A DNA stretch of 64,000 bases from Gracilariopsis chorda (taxonomy: Eukaryota > Rhodophyta > Florideophyceae > Gracilariales > Gracilariaceae). This document shows positions 55,027 through 64,000 of this stretch, piece by piece; within the stretch, counting starts at the first letter, position 1, and each line of letters opens with the position of its first letter. The DNA lies in contig NBIV01000306.1 in assembly GCA_003194525.1 (NCBI GenBank), forward strand, positions 19,442 through 83,441, read 5' to 3'. The notes beneath the pieces are model-generated. The model searched no databases. It saw only the letters and a program-made list of their open reading frames with translations, and was not told the origin of the DNA. Both the position numbers and the translations under genes were made by a program.

Positions 55027-55036
55027 GATGCTACCA
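55027..55036 (-). promoter_or_regulatory. gypsy primer-binding site
   Basis: On the minus strand TGGTAGCATC begins two bases after the 5' LTR. Identical to the copia primer-binding site at 39057-39066. Confidence 0.75.
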
Positions 55037-55038
55037 GA

Positions 55039-55282
55039 TGTAACAAAGCAGTCGTAGGGTAGATGCTTTGCACGAAATACGACTAAAGAGTGGGAGAAAA
55101 GGTCTAACCGCTCGCTCTAAGCTATCAGTCTGAGGCGGGATTTTATTTATAGAAGTTGTTAGATCAAGCTAGGGCTGCATATCTGGCTTGATCCAGCATG
55201 GAGCTTCCTAGAGAAGCGGCGAGACACGAAGGATGCGGTTGTGGTATGGGGTGAACTACTATGCTAATGTTGTGTTGTTGCA
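55039..55282 (-). repeat. gypsy 5' LTR
   Basis: 244 bp, partner of 49924-50167. Flanked on the right by CACTG. Confidence 0.95.
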
Positions 55283-56728
55283 CACTGCATGCACCCTCGC
55301 ATTGCAACGAAATAATGCAAACACTCTCTCCCGCTTCTGTATTTCATTGTGAAGTCTAGCCCTTTTCATTTTAGCATTTAGAGAATACATCTTCTCGCAA
55401 CTGAAGCCTGGTAAGGTAAGTGCTCGGAGAGAAGCAACGATACACGAGCAGTAAAGGATCTTTGCACAAGCCCTTCGGCTACAGCACAGAGTGCTGGTAC
55501 TGCATCGCTAGGCACCCATACTTTTACATAGTTATGGGCGCAGAAACGCCGTCTAGACCCAAAATTTCCTGGGATCTACGACATGCCCGCTGGACCGAAC
55601 TCCACCGTGAGACGTAGTTCCTTAAACGGTATTAACCTATGGGGGTTTTAGCCCTGGAACAATGGAACAGGGCCCCAAGAGAGCTACTGCAAGGCTGTGA
55701 AGTTATGGATTGAGTTCCATGACAAGCATCCGAACGAGAATTCCAAGAAGATTCCGCCTTAGCTTCGAGGCATAGTTTTGCAGTCGCAGCTATTTGGAAG
55801 TGCAGAAGAGTGGGTAATGGCCATTCCAGCGGAGTCGGAAGTTCATTTATTTGAGCACATAATGGGAGATTCATGAAGAATAGCAGGTCGTCCACGCAGA
55901 GAGTTCCACGCTTATGGATGGCTACAATTTGACCACCGGCTTTAGGAGACTGATGATGGTTGGAAAAATGTTGGCTTGGAGACATCCGCCGTGGATACAT
56001 GGGTATTTGTCTTTACGAGTTATCGCGGAGAGGGCTTTGTCGTGGACGCGAAGGAAGGCAAGGGACTTAGAGTACTGTGAGGTTCGTATTCCTCAACTCG
56101 TTTATTCGAAAAGACATTCAGTAGACGCACTAGATTACCGTAAACCTGTCCAAACCCGTGGTAGTGGGCTACTTCGCGCTACAGGACGACAATTAGATAG
56201 GGACTGATCCTGTACCACACACAAAGAAAAATAACTCAGTTACACAATCGACTATATCAGTTACACCGCCTGATATCACATGGAATAAAAGGAATAACGA
56301 GACCAAATGACATCAGTACCAATTTGACTAGCGCAATTCAACATCTTGCGGTAAAGCACAGTACGTATTCTGCTGGCGGCGATCGAACGCTGCGCATTAC
56401 ATCCCAAAGTTTTTGTCTTTGTGATCGGGCCCCATCTCGGCGGTTCCTATCACCCGACTCACTTGCAGAGTCTCACTCACGGCGGCGGCGGGTACGCGTT
56501 CGCGTGGATTTGAAAAGGCGACGGCAGTGAATGTAAGCGTATCAGACGCCGCAAACATCACAGCCTAACTACATCGCACACCGATTCCTGCCTCAAGTTT
56601 CATCTACTCTACACGCCCATCTCCACGAAATCCTATGGCAAGGCAAACACTGAAGCATTGAATCCTAACCCCTCTGAGACACCGCGGAAGAGCACTATGA
56701 CTACTCTCATATTTGGACTACTCTCAAG
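55283..56728 (+). pseudogene. Intergenic region with a gag-like remnant at ~55660-55875
   Basis: Plus strand ~55660-55875 reads as a gag-like helical segment: SYCKAVKLWIEFHDKHPN, a TAG, then LRGIVLQSQLFGSAEEWVMA. This is typical of copia-type or orphan Gag N-terminal domains; CAG to TAG would explain the stop. A further frame to 56207 is less clear. 56210-56728 has no recognisable feature. Confidence 0.4.
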
Positions 56729-59660
56729 ATGCCCCAAAGAACACGAAGGAGCAATGGTACACCTGCGTTACGTACATCTCAGCAACAATCGCAAGCTGGC
56801 GATACTTGTCTAACTTACAGCCCTCCAGATCCCCTATCCTATCTTTCGTTACCCTCACTGAGTGCTACCGATCTAATTTCCCTTCCTGTTCGCGAGCTCA
56901 GGGAATGTTTTCAATCCGCCCCAGAAGATGCAAAAGCCAAGTTTGGTGAGATAAACCGTTCTGATAAGTCCAAGCTTCTCCAAGTTATATTCGAAATACG
57001 TGACGATCTTAAAGAAGCGGAACGGCAAAACAACCCCACTGCCGAGGAATGGCATGCAAGGCTTTTGAGTTTATCTCATCGCGAAATCACGGCTATGAGC
57101 AGAAGCAACCTACCAGAGCTCTCTAGTATGATGAAAACCGCACTGAAGGGAGATCATTGCCTGGAGCCGGCAGAAGTTTAGGAGAGCAGTGCCTCAAGCG
57201 CCGCCTACACGGCACTCTGCTGGAGACTGGCTGCTACAGAAGACGCCTTATCTCGTCGCGAGGATCTCAGGGAGTGCACTGCAGAAGAGCATCAGCTTCC
57301 ATTTACGCAAAGATCTTCACCAAGCCTAGAGATTGATGACTCAGATATTTCCTCCCGTCCAGCTCCAACAAACCCTCTGTCACAAGCTCCGTCAACTACA
57401 CGTCCCCGTCGAGTCTCATTTGGTCTCGTAACTCCCCAAAACGCCCTTACGTTACAAGCAGACCCACTTGGGAGAACCGGTAGTAGCCCCGCAAACTTCT
57501 CGCAAGCGGCAAAAGGTCCTTTCGATTGGCGACGTACCTCTGCATGATACTAGAATCGCTCCGTTCAGTCTCGACACCGTTGGAGACTCGGATTTTCGTC
57601 AACTGCTCGGGGAAAAACGCCCGTTCCGCCGAGCCATCTGGGACCATATGAAGGGCGCCTCGTCTCCAATCAGACTCTGAATGTATCCAGTATCTTGGCC
57701 CCTACGATCTTACAAGCACTCACGAGGCTTGGCACCAATGTCGAGGTAGCAGTGCAAAAAAAAACTTGGAACAAGGACCCCGAGGGTCGACCATACCCCT
57801 CAGAAGTAGAAGCAGCCACTTGGGCACGGGTAATTCATTTAAACCTGCTCTCTTATCCCACTATGCGCGAGGCTATCGAGAACTGCGTCTGGATGGAAGT
57901 GGCGCTTCGGAGGCTGTACTTTCTGGTGTATTTAGAGAACAGAGTACAAGGCAGCGGCGGTCTTATATATCGGAAGGCCGTCCAGATAGCTGCACAAAGA
58001 ATTCTGGAAATCCTCCCCGGGGGGCTCGCTACATGCTCCAATTCTCAACGAAATCATGCAGAAGAGTACGTCGTCTCTCACAAGGGGAAACCCATCTCTT
58101 CGAGGATTATCCAGGAAGCCGCCGGGGAAGGGCAGAAACGGAACCCCACAGAAGAAGTTACAGAATTAGGAGACGACTTTACAACATTCAATGTCCACGA
58201 AGATATCGCGCGCACCTCCCATCACTAACTTCCTACAACCCAAGCTTCAGCGCATTCTCTCCATGTGAATGGCTTCGGGGGTTACCCACTTAGCATCACA
58301 CATTCAAGGCATAGAACGTTCCCACTCACACGCAGTCTCAGTGTTGTCAGTCATGTAAGTCACCTTTCTCTCCACCCCATCCTCTCCTCGTTAGACTTCC
58401 TATACTCGGGACCCCAGCATATTGTGCATTTGCGAAACGATCGAAACCATTCCTTCGACGGAAGCCCCAGATCCTCTTGTATGTCCCCAACTCGCCAAAT
58501 CGTTCGAGAGTTACAGGAAGTTGAAGAAGCATTGGGACATACTGTATTTGAATACAGTCCACAGAACAAGAAGCGGGTTCCCGAAATCAACGTTGACCGG
58601 AGCGACTGGGAACTCTGGGCAGAACTTTATGTTCTCCCCTCCGCAGTAGAACACAATCTCTTACGAAAAGGTGATTTCGTTCCAATACAGGCATCACGGC
58701 TGGATTTCCCCCGTTACAGACCTCGCTTTGCAAGTTCTTGGGTGGAGAAAATGCCTGAGAGCACATCTCATATCTTCTCAGACCCATCACGCGCCACCCT
58801 CATCGCTCACGTCCTCGAATCACTGCAGCGGCAATACTTCGAGATTCCGACAGCCAAGGTCTATGCCCAGCCAGGACAATTCGAGAGAGCACTCTCCCTT
58901 GCTACAGATGCAGGAATGATATCATGGTCCGATCCCCGGACGGAGGCGCACGCATACCAGACGATCGCTGATGCCCTGGCGATGACATCTTTTGCGGTGA
59001 ACAAGAACTCTGATAGAGACAGGCTTATTGGCTGGCCGAGAGTACAAAACGAGCTCATGCCCCCACCACCGCACACAGACCTCCCAAATACTTGTGCTTT
59101 CGAAAACATAAGACTACAAGAGGGGGTGTCTCTAAGCGGTTTTTAACTGGACGTAGCGAATATGTTCCACAACATACGCTTGCCAGATACCCTGGCAAAG
59201 TACTTCCCGCTCCGAAAAGTTCGTTTCGGAACCTGTGCGGCTCCCTCCAGCACCAACTGGGCACCAAATTTGGACGAAGAATGGACCAGAGTGAGTTTGT
59301 CCTCCCTATACAGGCCACCTTGTCGATGGGGTTTACCTGAGCTGTACATATCGCTCACACCTTCGCTGCTCCTGTATCCAGGAATGCTTCTTAGAGTTCG
59401 CAAAACATCCCACAACAGTTTCAAGAGTCCCTCCACGCTGCGAACTCTGTCGTCTACCCCGATGCTAACCCAAATACGTAGGGGTGACGGGTTGCTGTTG
59501 CATGTCATTGACGACGTCAATGTACTACTCGCCTGTTGGCCGGATGAACACATCGTGTCACTACAACGGATGCTGGAATCGAAGTTTGAGGAGAACGGAC
59601 TCCCCGTCAAGCGCACCAAACGTTCTCCTCTTGGTCTTGGGTTTTTAGGGGTTTTTAGTG
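56729..59660 (+). pseudogene. Decayed retroelement: gag-like and reverse transcriptase region
   Basis: ATG 56729. Gag-like part: helical RELRECFQSAPEDAKAKF, Pro/Ser linker, then (57695-58228) a domain with HLNLLSYPTMREAIENCVW. Frames alternate at least twice. Polymerase from ~58480: GMISWSDPRTEAHAYQ, then SDRDRLIGWPRVQNELMPPPP (RT motifs 1-2), a TAA at 59144, LDVANMFHNIRLPD (catalytic Asp), and after a frameshift near 59225 LSMGFT with TGA where Trp is usual. Then VIDDVNVLLA (the D-D motif) and GLPVKRTK. It matches a divergent RT type seen in protist and algal genomes; the exact order is not certain (DIRS/Ty3-like). The polymerase ends abruptly at two telomere-like units. Confidence 0.6.
59639..59658 (+). 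repeat. Interstitial telomere-like repeat
   Basis: GGGTTTTTAGGGGTTTTTAG equals two terminal-repeat units in the same orientation as the chromosome-end array. It lies where the recognisable RT sequence stops. Confidence 0.6.
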
Positions 59661-59970
59661 AAGATATGCGGTGGGGATGTGCGTCGTCGCTTGCGGTGAT
59701 GAATGGGAGAGGGAGGGAAAAGGGGGGAGGAGAGAGGGCGGGTAGAAGGGGGAGGAGAGACGGCTTAAGGCTTAGACAATCGACTTGGCCAGAGCGCTTT
59801 CGTCTTTATGACTCATCAGTGCCTCGGTTGGTGGTGAGGAGAGATGAGGGGAGAAGGGATTCGCTGGGCGGAAGTGCCTTATAAAGACCTATTTTACTCA
59901 CTGCTCTACGTATTACAGCTATGAAAGCTAGGCTCTTAAGGACTCGAAGGACTCAGAGGACCTGCGGGTC
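59659..59970. other. Spacer with a polypurine tract
   Basis: 59700-59765 is almost pure G/A on the plus strand. The rest (to 59970) has no recognised gene. TTATAAAGA at 59880 is TATA-like. It lies between the interstitial telomere repeat and the 3' side of the Penelope-like element. Confidence 0.5.
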
Positions 59971-61985
59971 TCAGAGGCTGCGTTGGATGTCATTGCTGGA
60001 TCCTTCTTTTTTTCCAATCCTTGTTATGTGGTCTTTGCATGAGATAATTGCCTTGACCACCGTTTTGCCTCTGGAATGGATCAAGGTGTGGGGCCATTGA
60101 TCTCTAATGGCAGGCCAGATGTACTTTAACGTAGCATACTGAAATAGCCGCTTCCATGCTTTCTTAGCTTCGGGGTGGTATTGGCAAGTGACAAAGGAGC
60201 CTGGATTGAACTCTTCCTTATCCATATTTCCATGGAGATATGAATCTCTGTCCTTGTAGTTTACATATCGGATTGCTTCCCTGAGGTATTTTCCCGAATA
60301 CCCTCTCTGGGCTAATTTTCCGAAAACTAAGGGGACTTTCTTTTCCCATATGTCTTTAGCGTTCGTGTTCCGGAGAAATCTGATCATTTCTCCTTTCACA
60401 ATACCCGTAAAGACGTGTTACGGATGATCGGTTGTTCCATGGAGATAGAGAAACTTGGATATGGGTTTTGTATATAGCATGAGATCCAACTTATTTTCCT
60501 TTCGGAATCGTTCTCCTTTGTATATCTACAGGTCCAAGAAAACTGCCCTTTCCGTGCTCATCTCATAGATAAGAGAGAGGTTTGAACAAACATTAAGGTA
60601 ATGCATAATCGGTAGGGCAGAATCAATGTACCTTAGGATCATTAGTCCATCGTCAATTTAACGTCTTTGGAAGATGATCCTGTTGGCAAATCTTTTAAAG
60701 ATTCCCTGGAACTTGAAGTAGAGGTATAGGTTTGCAAAGGCTGGTGCCACCGCTGTACCAGTTGCTGTACCTGTTTCTTGCTTGAATATCTTTCCATCAA
60801 CTGTTATGAAGTTATTCTTCATAATTAGTCTAAGGACTTGAGCCCAGAAGAAATTCTGGGTTTGAAAGATATCCGGCAAGTACTCCACCAAGGTTTTACA
60901 TGCATCATCGATGTCGATGTTGGGGTAACACCGCTCCACATCGTAAGTGACAAAAACGCAGTAACTTGTCATGTATAGTTGTTCCAGTTGGGGTACAACC
61001 TGTTTGCTGTTGACAGTTATCACTTTGATTTTCTGCACAACCTCATTCAGGATGGAGCTCAGCCTTCTTGATAAACCGCTCAATACAAACGAGCATTGAG
61101 CTGTTATTGGCCTGCTTCCAAGTGTAGCCTTATGAATCTTCGGAAGAATGTAGAATGGATTGGGGCTTTTGCATTATTTAGCCTCATCAAGGATGCTTTT
61201 CCGGTCCATTGGAGGTAGCTTTCCTATTCTGGTAAGCCTTGCAAGGTTACTGAAGATCTGCTCAAAGGGGAATGAGTTCACTTCAGAAAATACACCCTTG
61301 CTAAACTCTGACTCGATGAGTCTGGAGTATACCTCTCTGTGCATGAGCACAAGGCCAAGATTCTTATCTGCTTCCTTGACAATCCATTCCTTATTCCGGA
61401 TGTGTGTGAACCCTTTCTTTAGAATGCTAGAAAGGGTCCTGGGCTTCCTTGGTGAGCTCACCAACTTTGCAACCTTCCTCAGATCCCCCATGAATATTAG
61501 TGAGGTAGATTTAGGAAGCCCTTGTCCCGTTCTCTCCAGTTTGCCCGGGAGCTTTGCTATTGCTTCCTCGAGGCATTCTTGAAGTGAGGTTCTTATGGCA
61601 AACCCACCACCAACGGAGAGAAATCTTCGTACACAGTACGTTACTTCTTTGACGGGTATGCCAATCGGGGTATTGAACTTCACTTCATTGATAATGGATG
61701 AACGGGGTTTCCGTGGTCTCGAACGCTTTAGTTTGCTTTGGCGCCCCTTTCTGGAGCGCCTTGCCCGTTTTTCGACTTGTTCTTCTTTGACTGTCCAGCT
61801 TTGGCTTTCCCCTTTCCCGGTTTAGGGGTTTTCTTGCCCTCTCCTTGGGGTTTTTTATTCCCTTTAGGGGTAGCCATTGCCTTACCAGAGCGGAGAGCAG
61901 CTATCTCTCTATAGTAGTGTTGCAAGTAAGTTTGGGTTTGCGCTTGGTTTTGAGGGGTGTCGACAAGCGCTTGGTTCTGACGCAA
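59971..61985 (-). pseudogene. Penelope-like reverse transcriptase without visible GIY-YIG domain
   Basis: Minus strand. 61985-61728 encodes a Lys-rich segment that a frameshift joins to the RT frame. The RT frame (61683-59971) has stops TAA 61174, TAA 60658, TAG 60526 and TAA 60418 but no shift. Motifs typical of Penelope-like elements: WIVKEADKNLGLVLMHREVY, FYILPKIHKA, SRPITAQCS, CVFVTYDVERCYPNIDIDDA (catalytic Asp), GTATGTAVAPAFANLYLY, then IDDGLMILRYID where the Tyr of YIDD is replaced by TAA. FLDL, YTKPISKFLYLHGTTDHP and KGEMIRFLRNT follow. The ~140 codons after the RT lack the GIY-YIG endonuclease signature. Known endonuclease-less Penelope elements sit at telomeres, as this one does. 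Confidence 0.8.
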
Positions 61986-62490
61986 AACGTTGAACGAGTG
62001 GTGGAATCGCTGTATGTAGGTTTTTTATGCCTTCAGTGGATGACGAAGCGCTGTGCGCCGGTTATGAAACAAACGCATGAGCTCAAAAAACCTGGCTAAA
62101 TACTATAGATTGCTTGGGTCGGCTAAAAACCAAGCGCATACATCAAAAATTAGGATTTGACATCGCCGTTTGCGCTTGGTTTTAGGCATATATGGCACGT
62201 GCCGCGTGCATGTCGTGTAAGTAGCGTAATTGGGCACATTTTTAAAGGTTTAGCGCGCCAATACAGGGTACCCCAGCGCTTAGTTCTAACCATGATTTGT
62301 CAGAAACTTGTATGAAGGTCCTGAAAGTGAGCGCGCGCGCATATGTGCGTGTTGGAGGCTTTCGAAGGATGGTTTCTGAGCTGTTTTGGCAAGGTTTGGT
62401 CGCGTGCTCCATGCGCTTGGTAAAATCCCGTAAAAACCACTAAAGACCAAGCGCGTGGGAGGTTTTTTGGCTCATTTGTAGAATGTGAGA
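61960..62490. other. Subtelomeric spacer with scattered GCGCTTGG words
   Basis: No gene. AAGCGCTTGG-like words recur irregularly (61968, ~62171, ~62405 and complements CCAAGCGC), apparently degenerate copies of the ordered repeat that follows. Confidence 0.5.
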
Positions 62491-63020
62491 AAGCGCTTGG
62501 TTTTGGACTGGCTTGCAGAAACCAAGCAACACGTCAATATTTTGCACATTTTACAAATGTACGAAAGCGCCTGGTTTTGGACACATTTGCCCAAAGCAAA
62601 CATTTCGGGCATGTTTACGCACATTGTGCAAATGATCGAAAGCGCTTGGTATTGGGCACATTCACGCAACCTAGCAGTGCGGGGGTTTTTTCGCACATTG
62701 TAGAAATATGCAAAAGCGCTTGGTTTTAGGCCGTTTAGGAGCGAGACCAAGCAAAGCGTGGATTTTTTTGCACATTGTACAAGACTGCAAAAGCGCTTGG
62801 TTTTTGCAACATTTGCTAAAACCATGCAATGCAGGCATGTTAACGCATATTGTGCAAAAGGGCGAAAGCGCTTGGTTTTGAAGAGATTTGTGGAAACCAA
62901 GGATTATGTTTCTTAGAATGTTTGAAAAATATTTAGGGGTTTGTGGTACTTGTCATATTTGCCCAAACGAAGCATTGCGGGCATGTTTACGCACATGGAA
63001 CAAATGTGACAAAGCGCACT
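62491..63020. repeat. ~75 bp subtelomeric satellite
   Basis: Six ordered copies with AAGCGC(T/C)TGG at 62491, 62565, 62640, 62714, 62791 and 62866 (spacing 74, 75, 74, 77, 75). One further degenerate copy lies near 63010. Each unit also has GCACATTGT about 60 bases on. The core AAGCGCTT is palindromic. An apparent 142-codon minus-strand frame (62472-62900) only reflects the 25-codon periodicity and is not a gene. Confidence 0.85.
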
Positions 63021-63210
63021 TTTATTAGGGAGCCTCCGGGAAAGAATGAAGAGCCTTGGGATTAAAAATTAGTGGTTTATAATTTGATGTTCTTAGCGTT
63101 AAGAAAGGTTTTACGGTATTGTAAGAACCTTCATATTAAAGTTTAGGGTTTTTAAATGTAAGGGTGTTTAGGGGATTACATTAGCATTAGGAAACGTTCT
63201 AGGTTATTGT

Positions 63211-64000
63211 TTTTAGGGGTTTTTAGGGGTTTTTAGGGGATTTTTAGGGGATTTTAGGGGTTTTTAGGGGATTTAGGGGTTTTTAGGGGGGTTTTTAGGG
63301 GTTTTAGGGGTTTTTTAGGGGTTTAGGGGGGGGGTTTTTTAGGGGATTTTAGGGTTTTAGGGGTTTTTAGGGATTTTAGGGGATTTTTAGGGGTTTTTTG
63401 GGTTTTTAAGGGTTTTTAGGGGTTTTAGGGGTTTTAGGGTTTTAGGGGGTTTTTAGGGGTTTTTTTAGGGTTTTTTAGGGGTTTTTTTTTGGGTTTTTTT
63501 TTTTTTAGGGGTTTTAGGGTTTTTAGGGGTTTTTTAGGGTTTTTAGGGGATTTTTAGGGGATTTTTAGGGGTTTTAGGGGTTTTTAGGGGTTTTTAGGGA
63601 TTTTAGGGGATTTTTAGGGTTTTAGGGGATTTTTAGGGGTTTTTAGGGGTTTTTAGGGGATTTTAGGGGTTTTAGGGGATTTATTTTAGGGGATTTTAGG
63701 GGATTTAGGGGTTTTTAGGGGTTTTTAGGGTTTTAGGGTTTTTAGGGGTTTTTAGGGGATTTTAGGGGTTTTTAGGGGTTTTTAGGGGATTTTTAGGGGT
63801 TTTTTAGGGTTTTTAGGGGATTTTAGGGGTTTTTAGGGGTTTTTTAGGGGTTTTTAGGGGTTTTTAGGGGTTTTTTAGGTTTTTAGGGGTTTTTAGGGGT
63901 TTTTAGGGGTTTTTAGGGGTTTTTAGGGGTTTTTAGGGGATTTTAGGGGTTTTTAGGGGTTTTTAGGGGTTTTTAGGGGTTTTTAGGGGTTTTTTAGGGG
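63211..64000 (+). repeat. Telomeric or telomere-like array T(4-5)AGGGG
   Basis: About 790 bases of TTTTTAGGGG and variants (TTTTAGGGG, ATTTTAGGGG, TTTTTTAGGGG, occasional AGGG) to the window end. The G-rich strand runs 5'->3' rightward, as at a right chromosome end. Irregular toward the left, more regular (TTTTTAGGGG) in the last ~150 bases. The transition from single-copy sequence is at about 63211; 63040-63210 has isolated units. Confidence 0.88.

Larger units (their letters stand above)
49924..55282 (-). mobile_element. Ty3/gypsy chromovirus, complete ends
   Basis: Two 244 bp LTRs (49924-50167 and 55039-55282), 11 differences, no gap. Flanks CAATG and CACTG are a probable 5 bp duplication with one change. 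Coding strand is minus, so the 5' LTR is on the right. Order gag, protease, RT, RNase H, integrase, chromodomain is the Ty3/gypsy order. A polypurine tract (AGGAAGCGGG) precedes the 3' LTR at 50168-50182. Gag and pol are joined by a -1 frameshift signal. Five stops make this copy inactive, but apart from the programmed gag-pol shift I saw no frameshift. Confidence 0.95.

Noticed and set aside
62472-62900. 142-codon minus-strand frame with 25-residue repeats
   Set aside because: Produced by the 75 bp satellite, whose period is a multiple of three; no start or composition of a real gene.

Overview
This is a transposon-dense, gene-poor eukaryotic subtelomere. The right end (about 63211-64000) is a long, imperfect array of T(4-5)AGGGG with the G-rich strand running 5'->3' toward the window edge, as at a right-hand chromosome end. 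Genes lack obvious introns, and upstream sequences carry TATA-type boxes rather than bacterial signals. The transposon set is eukaryotic (Helitrons, pogo, PIF/Harbinger, Ty1/copia, Ty3/gypsy chromovirus, Penelope-like). With a secreted haloalkane dehalogenase and a CHAT-type protease relic, I suspect an alga, possibly a red alga, but this is inference.

Layout. 1-2195: 3'-cut copy of a Helitron Rep/helicase gene, minus strand (Helitron A). 2800-4250: tandem array of a ~465 bp non-autonomous Helitron. 4355-10640: the gene-like part, with a cysteine-rich secreted protein carrying two in-frame TGA codons at expected cysteines, an NAD(P)-binding protein, an apparently intact pogo transposon (6974-9154), and a haloalkane dehalogenase broken by one missing base. 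10640-16120: decayed coding traces. 16125-20376: a TPR-CHAT pseudogene cut in two by a complete PIF/Harbinger element (16625-19052). 20377-25344: Helitron B. 25350-27386: decayed gag-like gene.

29087-38813 is best read as three Helitrons (C, D, E) joined head to tail on the minus strand. Each has a similar ~370 bp 5' end with a strong hairpin and a 3' end made of a GC-rich hairpin followed by CACTTG. C still carries Rep-like and PIF1 helicase reading frames, but the nuclease centre is deleted. 38907-44673 is a Ty1/copia element with 150 bp LTRs and an AAAAA target duplication. 46164-47234 is a single gene split by one in-frame TAA. 49924-55282 is a Ty3/gypsy chromovirus with 244 bp LTRs and a textbook -1 ribosomal frameshift signal between gag and pol.

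55660-59660 holds gag and reverse-transcriptase relics of further retroelements, the last ending at two telomere-like units (59639-59658). 59971-61985 is a Penelope-like reverse transcriptase without a visible GIY-YIG domain. Its 3' end points away from the chromosome end, the orientation expected for telomere-attached Penelope elements. 61960-63020 is a ~75 bp subtelomeric satellite.

Several elements keep one reading frame over kilobases and are broken mainly by stop codons. Most of these stops can be explained by single C-to-T changes in Gln or Arg codons. No interacting host pathway or operon is visible. The functional units are the elements themselves: transposase plus TIRs, LTR plus gag-pol, Rep-helicase plus terminal hairpins.
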